From JBKDZP01 sp047971315 (GTDB lineage Bacteria; Bacillota_I; Bacilli_A; RF39; UBA660): 64,000 bases of DNA. Position numbers and translations under genes: made by a program. The stretch is from positions 62,001 through 126,000 of the forward strand of contig JBKDZP010000008.1 in assembly GCA_047971315.1 (NCBI GenBank). The letters are read 5' to 3'. This document shows, piece by piece, positions 27,036 to 33,776 of this stretch; position 1 is the first letter of the stretch, and the number at the start of each line of letters is the position of its first letter. A model generated the notes under the pieces. It was not told the origin of the DNA, made no database searches, and was given only the letters and a program-made list of their open reading frames with translations.

Positions 27036-28328
27036 TAACAATTTAATTAATTCATTTTCTAATACTGAAATATCATTTGGGCTCATAAATAATATTACAG
27101 AATTTTCATATTCACTTAATAATGCAGCATCGTCTAATTTTATAGACTTACCATTTTTTAATTTATCTAATATAATGCTTGAGGTAATACCTGGGTACCT
27201 TTCTTGATTTTCACGAGATGGATGAATATCCATTATAAAAGACGCATCCGCATTGTTTAATACATTAACAAAATCTTCTGCGAATTCCTCTGTTCTACTA
27301 AAAGTATGTGGTTGAAAAACAGAAATTATTTTTTTACTAGGATATTTTTGTTTTGCAGCTTTTAATGTTGCCTTGACTTCGTTTGGATGATGAGCATAAT
27401 CATCTATAATTATATTATTACCTACTTTAGTTTCAACAAATCTTCTTTTAGCTCCTTTAAACTTTTTTAGTTCACGAGATACATCTTTTGCAGAAATTCT
27501 TTCATAATAACAAGTACCAATTACAGCTAAGGCATCTAATAGCATATGTTTCCCATAAATTGGCAAATCAAAATATCCATAATAATTACCTTCAATTGTA
27601 ACTTCAAAACAAATTCCATCTTCTTTATATTCAACATCTGTTGCTCTTATATCATTATCTTCGTCTAATCCATAAAAGAAAATTGGTTTATTAACTTGTA
27701 GATAATGTGTATATGAATCATCACCACATGCTATTACCATTTTTTCTGCTTTATTACAAAAATTTGTATATGCATCAATTACATCATCAATATCTTTAAA
27801 GTAATCAACATGATCTAAATCAATATTTGTAATAATAGCATACACTGGATTATATTCTAAAAAATGTCGTCTATATTCACAAGCTTCTAAAACAAATAAT
27901 TCATTTTCTGCACATGCACTACCTGTCCCATCTCCAATTAAATAATTACATCCTAAAATTGAATCTAATACTTGTGAGAACATTGTTGTTGTTGTTGTTT
28001 TACCATGACATCCAGCAACACATATAGACTTAAATTTTCGACTTAAACTTCCAACCATCTGATTATAAGAAAATATATTTAAATCTAATTCTTTTGATTT
28101 TTTTACCTCAGGATTTGTATCATCAAAAGCAGGCCCTTGTACTATTTTCATACCTTCTTTGATATTATTTTCATCAAATGGTAAAATAGTAATGTTTGAA
28201 TCTTCTAATCCAATTTGCGTAAAAAAGTGTTTTTCTAAATCACTTCCTTGAACATCATATCCCAATTGTTTCATAATTTGTGCAAGTGCACTCATTCCAG
28301 ACCCTTTTATTCCTATAAAATGATACAT
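27009..28328 (-). CDS. murC: UDP-N-acetylmuramate--L-alanine ligase
   Basis: MurC joins L-alanine to UDP-MurNAc, the first peptide step of peptidoglycan precursor synthesis. The 439-residue protein has the Rossmann-like GIKGSGMSALAQIMKQLGY start, the ATP loop GCHGKTTTTTMFSQVL (near 107), the central-domain NIDLDHVDYF and the C-terminal IDDYAHHPNEV (near 320). It lies apart from the murG-murB cluster, as is usual for Bacillota. The final codons form one arm of the terminator shared with rnhC. Confidence 0.97.
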   Translation of the reverse strand: MYHFIGIKGSGMSALAQIMKQLGYDVQGSDLEKHFFTQIGLEDSNITILPFDENNIKEGMKIVQGPAFDDTNPEVKKSKELDLNIFSYNQMVGSLSRKFKSICVAGCHGKTTTTTMFSQVLDSILGCNYLIGDGTGSACAENELFVLEACEYRRHFLEYNPVYAIITNIDLDHVDYFKDIDDVIDAYTNFCNKAEKMVIACGDDSYTHYLQVNKPIFFYGLDEDNDIRATDVEYKEDGICFEVTIEGNYYGYFDLPIYGKHMLLDALAVIGTCYYERISAKDVSRELKKFKGAKRRFVETKVGNNIIIDDYAHHPNEVKATLKAAKQKYPSKKIISVFQPHTFSRTEEFAEDFVNVLNNADASFIMDIHPSRENQERYPGITSSIILDKLKNGKSIKLDDAALLSEYENSVILFMSPNDISVLENELIKLLEKKDCIEI

Positions 28329-28358
28329 ACCTATTCTCCTGTCTATTTTCTTGTTGTT

Positions 28359-28556
28359 CTATTCAACACAAGTACCTTCTCCAAGATTTATTCCTTCAAC
28401 AAAAACTTTATCTACTAAAGTACATGAATTTTTAGTTGTTGAATCTTTTAAATAACTACCAAATAAATTTACAACACTACCAGCAACTACACTAGTCAGT
28501 GCAATTATAAATAAATATTCTACTAATGTTTGTCCACTATTATCTGATTTTTTCAT
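28359..28556 (-). CDS. Flp-type pilin-like small protein
   Basis: The 65-residue product reads MKKSDNSGQTLVEYLFIIALTSVVAGSVVNLFGSYLK, which is the class III (Flp) prepilin pattern: a short basic leader, G-Q/T cleavage context, an invariant Glu at +5 (TLVEY), then one hydrophobic helix. A small C-terminal part with two cysteines follows. AGGAGG is well placed. No Tad/Cpa assembly genes are in the window, so it is either assembled by genes elsewhere or acts alone. It lies downstream of yugP and just upstream of murC on the same strand. Confidence 0.7.
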   Translation of the reverse strand: MKKSDNSGQTLVEYLFIIALTSVVAGSVVNLFGSYLKDSTTKNSCTLVDKVFVEGINLGEGTCVE

Positions 28557-28782
28557 ATTGTCCTCCTACTATTTTTACTATATATATAGTATACTTTTTT
28601 CTATTTTTTGTCAAACATTTTATCCATATTCAAAATATATAATATATAAATATTTCTAAATAAACTTTTATTTTTCTTTTATAACTTAATTTATTTTGTT
28701 ATTCTATTGAATAATTTTTATAAATTTATTATATAACACAATGATTAATCAGCTAAAGATTCTAATAATTTAATAAACTAAA

Positions 28783-28810
28783 AAAAATGAGAAATATATA
28801 ATTTCCCATT
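28783..28810 (-). terminator. Intrinsic terminator after yugP
   Basis: Minus strand ATGGGAAAT-TATAT-ATTTCTCAT (one G-T pair) then eight T, 18 nt past the stop. Confidence 0.8.
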
Positions 28811-28827
28811 AATTTAATATTTATCAA

Positions 28828-29529
28828 TTAGTCCCTTCTATTATTAAATATTAGAATAAGTCTTAATAAACTTAGTAGTGACGAAATTACACTAGCTACA
28901 TAAGTTAATGCTGCGGCACTCAGCATTGAGTGAACACCTTCTGCTTCACCACTATAAACTACATTTAGATTTTTCAATTCTTGCTCTGCTCTAGATGATG
29001 CATCAAACTCAACTGGTAAAGTAATAATTTGAAAAACTAAAGTAGCAAGTATTAGAACTATTCCAACCAATAAATATCCTGTAATTCCTGCTATAATTGA
29101 AATCAATAATACAAAATATCCTAAGTATGATACTAAATTTACAACTGGAACTAAAAATCCTCTAATTCTCATAAATATATAGTTTTCTTTATCTTGAATA
29201 GCATGGCCACATTCATGAGCTGAAACTGCCATTGCTGCAATTGATGTACCATTAAATATTTCTTCAGATAATCTAAGTACTTTTCTTGAAGGATCATAAT
29301 GGTCAGTTAACTGACCTTTTACTGCAACTATATGCATATTATTTAGACCATGTTTATCCAAAATCATTCTAGCTATTTCAAATCCAGATAGATTTTTATT
29401 ATTTTTTATATTTTTACTAATTGCATAAGTTTTATTTATTTTTAATTGAGCATATATTACTATTATAAACCCAATTATTGCAAGTAAAACAGTAAAAGAA
29501 TTTTCAAATCTTAATGTAAATAAATTCAT
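28828..29529 (-). CDS. Zinc metallopeptidase, YugP/PF04298 family
   Basis: This 233-residue membrane protein has an N-terminal membrane helix, the gluzincin-like motif HECGHAIQD (near 102), a hydrophobic hairpin (about 125-165) and a C-terminal region with LPVEFDASSRAEQEL, which carries the conserved glutamate and the arginine typical of the family, before a last membrane segment. The biological role of YugP proteins is not well known; a membrane-associated protease is the accepted family description. It is coupled to cysS, which ends 2 nt upstream. Confidence 0.88.
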   Translation of the reverse strand: MNLFTLRFENSFTVLLAIIGFIIVIYAQLKINKTYAISKNIKNNKNLSGFEIARMILDKHGLNNMHIVAVKGQLTDHYDPSRKVLRLSEEIFNGTSIAAMAVSAHECGHAIQDKENYIFMRIRGFLVPVVNLVSYLGYFVLLISIIAGITGYLLVGIVLILATLVFQIITLPVEFDASSRAEQELKNLNVVYSGEAEGVHSMLSAAALTYVASVISSLLSLLRLILIFNNRRD

Positions 29530-29531
29530 AA

Positions 29532-30938
29532 TTACCTCTTTTCTAATTCATATAAAGTACCATCTTTTGTATCTTTTAAGATAATCCCTTTAACAAGCAG
29601 TTCATTTCTTATTTTATCTGCTAACTCAAAATTTTTATTATTTTTAGCTTCACTTCTTTTTTTTATTTCATCTAATATATATATTTCTAATTTACTATCT
29701 ATACTTATAGTAAAATCATTTAATAAATTTAATGATAATACTTTATCAAATTCTTTTATTAATTCAAGTTTTGTATTGTTTGATATACTATCTTTAATTA
29801 CATCATAAAGTAATGTTATTGCATTTGCTGTATTTAAATCATCTTGAAGATAAAGTTTAAATCTATTTGTATATTTTAATACAGCTTCACTATCAATACT
29901 ACAACCTGGATTTAATTTTATTATAGAAATCTTATTTAATAATTTTTCATAAGCAATAGCTGCACTATCTAAATTATCATAACTAAATAATAATACTTTA
30001 CGGTAATGTGAATTTAAACAAAAAAAACGATAAACTAACGGATTATATCCTTTTGTTTCTAACAATGATAAAGTCAAAAATTCCCCTTTTGATTTACTCA
30101 TTTTTCCTGTACTGTCATTTAAGAATTCTCCATGGCACCAAAAATTACACCCTTTATGTCCTAAATAAGCTTCACTTTGAGCAATTTCATTTGTTTGATG
30201 GGGAAAAATGTTATCTACACCACCACAATGAATATCTAAATACTCTCCTAAATATTTTATGCTTATTCCTGAACATTCAATATGCCAACCAGGATATCCA
30301 ATTCCAAATGGCGAATCCCATTTTAATTCTTGATTATCAAATTTTGATTTTGTGAACCAAAGTACAAAGTCAGCCTGATTTTTTTTTGCTGTATCTTCTT
30401 CTACCCCAACTCTAGCACCTACTACCATTTCATCAATTTTATGATTAGTTAATTTATAATAATCATCTAATTTTGCTGTGTCAAAATAAATATTTCCATT
30501 AGATTTATAAGCATATCCATCAATTAATAATTTTTCAATTATTTTTATGTATTGCTCTATATTATCCGTTGCTTTACTTAATATAGTAGGGATTTTATTA
30601 TTTATTTTTTCCATATCATCTAAAAATAATTTTGTGTAATAATCTGCTATTTCTAAAACGGTTTTATTTTCTCTTTTAGCGCCTTTAAGCATTTTATCTT
30701 CACCAGTATCAGAATCACTACTAAGATGTCCTACATCTGTAATATTCATTACTCTTTTTACTTCATAACCAACGTAGTTTAAGGTTTTTTCTAAAACATC
30801 TTCAAATATATAAGTACGTAGATTTCCAATATGAGCATTATGATATACTGTTGGACCACAAGTGTAAAGTTTTACTTGATTTTTTTCTACTGGAACAAAG
30901 TTTTTAATAGAATGTGTTAAGGTATTATATAGTTTCAT
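29532..30938 (-). CDS. cysS: Cysteinyl-tRNA synthetase
   Basis: CysRS charges tRNA-Cys with cysteine. The 468-residue class I enzyme shows the HIGH-equivalent HNAHIGNLRTYIFEDVL (near 33), the KMSKS motif (SKSKGEF context, near 268) and zinc ligands at C28, the CSGIS cysteine (near 212), and the following His/Glu around IFPHQTNEIAQSEA. It heads a unit with yugP. No T-box leader is present in the 180 nt upstream. Confidence 0.97.
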   Translation of the reverse strand: MKLYNTLTHSIKNFVPVEKNQVKLYTCGPTVYHNAHIGNLRTYIFEDVLEKTLNYVGYEVKRVMNITDVGHLSSDSDTGEDKMLKGAKRENKTVLEIADYYTKLFLDDMEKINNKIPTILSKATDNIEQYIKIIEKLLIDGYAYKSNGNIYFDTAKLDDYYKLTNHKIDEMVVGARVGVEEDTAKKNQADFVLWFTKSKFDNQELKWDSPFGIGYPGWHIECSGISIKYLGEYLDIHCGGVDNIFPHQTNEIAQSEAYLGHKGCNFWCHGEFLNDSTGKMSKSKGEFLTLSLLETKGYNPLVYRFFCLNSHYRKVLLFSYDNLDSAAIAYEKLLNKISIIKLNPGCSIDSEAVLKYTNRFKLYLQDDLNTANAITLLYDVIKDSISNNTKLELIKEFDKVLSLNLLNDFTISIDSKLEIYILDEIKKRSEAKNNKNFELADKIRNELLVKGIILKDTKDGTLYELEKR

Positions 30939-31069
30939 AGTATCACCTTTCTTTATTTAAAATTATATCATAAATATTATTTCAATACAATTAATATGAA
31001 TTTAATAGTTATTATAGAATATAATTATATTGGATTTGATAAATTTTATCAAAAGTTTTATTAAATTTA

Positions 31070-31098
31070 TTGCAAATTTAATTTATGTATGATATTAT
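31070..31098 (+). promoter_or_regulatory. Sigma-A promoter of the tRNA pair
   Basis: TTGCAA (31070-31075), 17 bp, TATTAT (31093-31098) preceded by TGA, 19 bp before the first tRNA. Confidence 0.75.
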
Positions 31099-31117
31099 AT
31101 AAAAGCAGTGATGCAAT

Positions 31118-31194
31118 GGACCCTTAGCTCAGTTGGTTAGAGCATCCGGCTCATAACCGGACGGTCGTAGGTTCGAGTCCTACAGGGTCCACCA
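31118..31194 (+). tRNA. tRNA with CAT anticodon (probably tRNA-Ile2, otherwise elongator Met)
   Basis: A 77-nt cloverleaf with 7-bp acceptor stem GGACCCT/AGGGTCC, D-arm GCTC...GAGC, anticodon loop CTCATAA on a TCCGG/CCGGA stem, T-arm GTAGG-TTCGAGT-CCTAC and encoded CCA. The body (GGACC...TTAGCTCAGTTGGTTAGAGCA, loop CTCATAA, GGTCG) resembles the lysidine-modified tRNA-Ile2 of Bacillota and mycoplasmas more than the methionine elongator. TilS would decide the identity in the cell. Confidence 0.93.
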
Positions 31195-31203
31195 TTTTAA
31201 ATT

Positions 31204-31288
31204 GCGGGTGTGGCGAAATTGGCAGACGCACTAGACTTAGGATCTAGCGCTTTACGGCATGGGGGTTCAAGTCCCTTCACCCGCACCA
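31204..31288 (+). tRNA. tRNA-Leu (TAG anticodon)
   Basis: An 85-nt class II tRNA: acceptor GCGGGTG/CACCCGC, anticodon loop CTTAGGA (anticodon TAG), long variable arm GCGCTTTACGGCAT, T-loop TTCAAGT and encoded CCA. It follows the first tRNA by 9 nt and shares its promoter. Confidence 0.96.
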
Positions 31289-31299
31289 GAGTGTATACA

Positions 31300-31350
31300 A
31301 ACTCGAACTTTCTCGAACTTTTGGTTTGATTATTAAGTTCGAGTTTTAAT
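31300..31350 (+). terminator. Terminator of the tRNA operon
   Basis: AACTCGAACTT (31300-31310) pairs with AAGTTCGAGTT (31335-31345), then TTTAAT. A second copy of CTCGAACTT at 31312-31320 can pair with the same right arm, so two alternative hairpins are possible. Confidence 0.75.
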
Positions 31351-31540
31351 ATGCCTAAAAATATGATAACATATTTATGTAATAAATCACACCATTATTG
31401 GATGTACCAATAGTATAGTGTGTTACTCTTTTGTCAGGAGGAATAATATGAATAGTATAAAGTTATACAAAATTCTAAATATATTGAAAATTTTGATGAA
31501 ATAGTAATTAAATAAATAAAAAGGATGTGAATTAAATAGG

Positions 31541-31700
31541 TAATAAAACAATTTTAGAAATGCAAAAAGAAGTTGTGAATGGGCTAATCAATTTGAAAAA
31601 CCGTACTTTTCACCATTATCTAGAATGGCTGCTTTAACTGAAGAAATAGGAGATATATTATTTTCTTTAATTTGTACTTCCACCATAAGGGCACCATTAG
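31541..31700 (+). pseudogene. MazG/YpjD-like nucleotide pyrophosphohydrolase remnant
   Basis: In plus frames the region reads KTILEMQKEV, then after a one-base loss EWANQFEKPYFSPLSRMAALTEEIGDILFSLICT. This matches the ends of a small MazG-type (YpjD-like) dNTP pyrophosphohydrolase. The middle, which should connect TEEIGE to EELGDILF, is missing, and the two similar E-E-x-G segments suggest deletion between them. Without a start codon or full helix bundle it cannot work. It lies between the tRNA operon and a terminator. Confidence 0.6.
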
Positions 31701-31707
31701 AAAAATA

Positions 31708-31735
31708 TTCGAACTTTATAAGGTTCGTTTTTTTT
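31708..31735. terminator. Bidirectional terminator CGAAC/GTTCG
   Basis: CGAAC (31710-31714) and GTTCG (31723-31727) followed by nine T on plus; on minus AATATTTTT follows. It ends the MazG remnant on plus and the 92-residue gene on minus. Confidence 0.7.
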
Positions 31736-32012
31736 ATAAAGTTTTTACATTAATTTTAGAACTATTATCATTTGTATTTAATTGCACTAAAAATTCATCT
31801 AGTTTACTAAAATTATCACCAATTAATAATATGTCATCAAAATCAGTACTTTTAATTATACGATATCGCTTAGTAAATTTTTCTTCATTTAGAATATAGT
31901 TTCTAGCACACTCTAATGCTTCTATTAAATTTGTAAATTTTTTACATTCCCAACGTCCTAATTCATTTACTAGATATAATTTAATATTTTCTTTTTTATT
32001 TATTTTTTTCAT
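31734..32012 (-). CDS. Hypothetical protein, 92 residues
   Basis: A small, charged, soluble protein (MKKINKKENIKLYLVNELGRW, mixed alpha/beta predicted from its pattern), with no recognised motif. AGTGGG lies 6 nt before the ATG and a terminator sits at the stop, so it appears expressed. Its base composition matches the window. Function unknown. Confidence 0.55.
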   Translation of the reverse strand: MKKINKKENIKLYLVNELGRWECKKFTNLIEALECARNYILNEEKFTKRYRIIKSTDFDDILLIGDNFSKLDEFLVQLNTNDNSSKINVKTL

Positions 32013-32085
32013 AAACCCACTTTCTTGTTAAATAAAACAATAATATTTATTACTGTTTTATTTAAGTATATTATAATAATACATT

Positions 32086-33210
32086 TTAATACCCAAAAAA
32101 ATTATTTTTTGACAAATTTATATTATCATAATACATATATGAATCATGTCCAACTGCCCATGCAGATGTACTTCCACCATGAAATGTTGAAAAATAAAAT
32201 GTATCAATCATATCACCATTTGTAGATAATCTAATATTTGTAATATCTACTACTAATATATCATTTATCCATATCTTCACAACAGCATCATATTTATTTG
32301 GCTCAATATTCATTTTCACATATTCTTTAATGTTATACCACTTATTTCTAGAAAACTGTACTTGAGAACCATTACTCATAAATGCAATATCATCACCATA
32401 TGAACCTGTTTTATCAGCATGATACAAATATAATTCTCCTAATCCTTCACTTCTCCACATAAATCTAGCTGAAAATCCATTTGTTCCATCACATATGAAG
32501 TCACTACCACATCTTTCTCCTCCAGTAATTCCTGGTAATTTACCACCTTTAGAACTACTTCCAAAGCTAAAATTTTCATCAAACATAAAATCATATGACA
32601 TATAATATTCTATATTATCATTTAGGATAAATTCAACTTGCATTCCAGTTTGTTGCGGTCCATAACCACCTGCCGGGTAATATACTTGTAATATATTATT
32701 ACCATTATCATCAATTATTTTAGTTCTAGTACTAAGTCCATTATCCCAGTTATCAGTTAATATTCCAAGTGCATTTAATTTACTTCTAGATAAACTTTCA
32801 TTAATACTTAACGAACTAAAATCTAAATAAACTTCATACTCTTCTTTTTCATTTTCTATTTGTTCATCATTTGTATTAAAATCTATTTCATTATCAGTTG
32901 AATCTATAATATTACTTGTAGTTTCATCAGTAGCAATTCCTGTATTACCACTTACTCCACTACCAGTATTTATTGTAGTATTACTAAGATCAACTTCACT
33001 ACCACTGACATTTAATTCACTACTAGAATCATCATTATTAATTTCATTATTTTCTTCAATAACAGATGTCTTATCATTTAAATCATTATTTTCAGTTTTT
33101 ATATCATCAATATTAAAATTAGTCTTATTAATATATTTTATTAATAAAAAAGAAATTGTAATTATTATTAAAATTACACATGTTATTAATATATTTTTTT
33201 TATTAATCAT
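32086..33210 (-). CDS. Membrane-anchored polysaccharide lyase (PL14-like)
   Basis: The 374-residue protein has an N-terminal membrane anchor (NILITCVILIIITISFLLIKYI), a long Asn/Asp/Ser/Thr linker (about 30-125) and a C-terminal beta-jelly-roll domain from about 130. Signs of a PL14/PL20-type alginate or glucuronan lyase are GGKLPGITGGERCG, GFSARFMWRSEGLGELYLY, and the FSTFHGGSTSAWAVGHDSYMYYDNI end, which in the family forms the active cleft. It would act on uronate polymers just outside the membrane, perhaps trimming its own capsule or host glycan. The neighbours (unknown genes) do not help. Substrate is not determined by the sequence. Confidence 0.75.
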   Translation of the reverse strand: MINKKNILITCVILIIITISFLLIKYINKTNFNIDDIKTENNDLNDKTSVIEENNEINNDDSSSELNVSGSEVDLSNTTINTGSGVSGNTGIATDETTSNIIDSTDNEIDFNTNDEQIENEKEEYEVYLDFSSLSINESLSRSKLNALGILTDNWDNGLSTRTKIIDDNGNNILQVYYPAGGYGPQQTGMQVEFILNDNIEYYMSYDFMFDENFSFGSSSKGGKLPGITGGERCGSDFICDGTNGFSARFMWRSEGLGELYLYHADKTGSYGDDIAFMSNGSQVQFSRNKWYNIKEYVKMNIEPNKYDAVVKIWINDILVVDITNIRLSTNGDMIDTFYFSTFHGGSTSAWAVGHDSYMYYDNINLSKNNFFGY

Positions 33211-33245
33211 AGTTACTCCTTCATTAATTTTAATTTATATAGAAA

Positions 33246-33271
33246 AAATTGTATTTCACTACAATTTATTT
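33246..33271 (-). terminator. Terminator overlapping the stop of the 139-residue gene
   Basis: Minus strand AAATTGTA-GTGAAA-TACAATTT then TTTC; the left arm contains the TAA (33266-33268). Confidence 0.7.
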
Positions 33272-33685
33272 TTGAATCATATTAAGTAAATTAATTTTAA
33301 ATATATCTTTATCTGAATGTTGTTTAGAAACCATTACACCTTTATACGTTACTAATTCTGACTGATGTCCTTCAGTTAATATATCTTCTGGTGTTAATTT
33401 ATCTAACATTATTATTTTTTCTGTTTCATATACAATATAATGTAACATTATATTACCATGTACTCTAGCAAATAATGTATCAGTTGGTAATTTAAGTTGA
33501 TATTTAAATGTTCTATTTTCTGAATTAGTTGAAACTAACTCACCTAATCTATTACCATCTTTTAATGAGGGGTAGAATTCAAAATAGAGTTTTTTATATG
33601 CCAGCATATTATATTTTTTAAGAGATCTTTCTAATTTATGAAATTCATTTTCATTTGTATAATCAAATAAATAATTTTCTTTCAA
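33266..33685 (-). CDS. Hypothetical protein, 139 residues (TTG start)
   Basis: The frame begins at a TTG (33683-33685) with GGAGGAG 4 nt upstream, giving MKENYLFDYTNENEFHKLER. The protein is soluble and mixed alpha/beta, with no cysteine and no motif I can name. The middle (LPTDTLFARVHGNIMLHYIVYETEKIIML) is beta-rich. It is flanked by terminators on both sides (33246 and 33741) and so forms a unit of its own. Function unknown. Confidence 0.6.
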   Translation of the reverse strand: MKENYLFDYTNENEFHKLERSLKKYNMLAYKKLYFEFYPSLKDGNRLGELVSTNSENRTFKYQLKLPTDTLFARVHGNIMLHYIVYETEKIIMLDKLTPEDILTEGHQSELVTYKGVMVSKQHSDKDIFKINLLNMIQK

Positions 33686-33740
33686 GCTACTCCTCCTATC
33701 CTAATAAAATATTATCATAAATAACAATCATTGTCAAACA

Positions 33741-33768
33741 AAAAAACGTAATTTGATACTACGTTTTT
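33741..33768. terminator. Bidirectional terminator after the 846-residue protein gene
   Basis: AAAAACGTA (33742-33750) and TACGTTTTT (33759-33767), flanked by A and T runs. It follows the stop at 33777 on minus by 10 nt. Confidence 0.85.
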
Positions 33769-33776
33769 ACAACCTG

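Noticed and set aside
30939..31069. Possible T-box leader for cysS
   Set aside because: The region before cysS is short and lacks the specifier stem, T-box sequence and terminator.
32025..32225. 66-codon plus frame
   Set aside because: Antisense to the end of the lyase gene; composition is that of a shadow.
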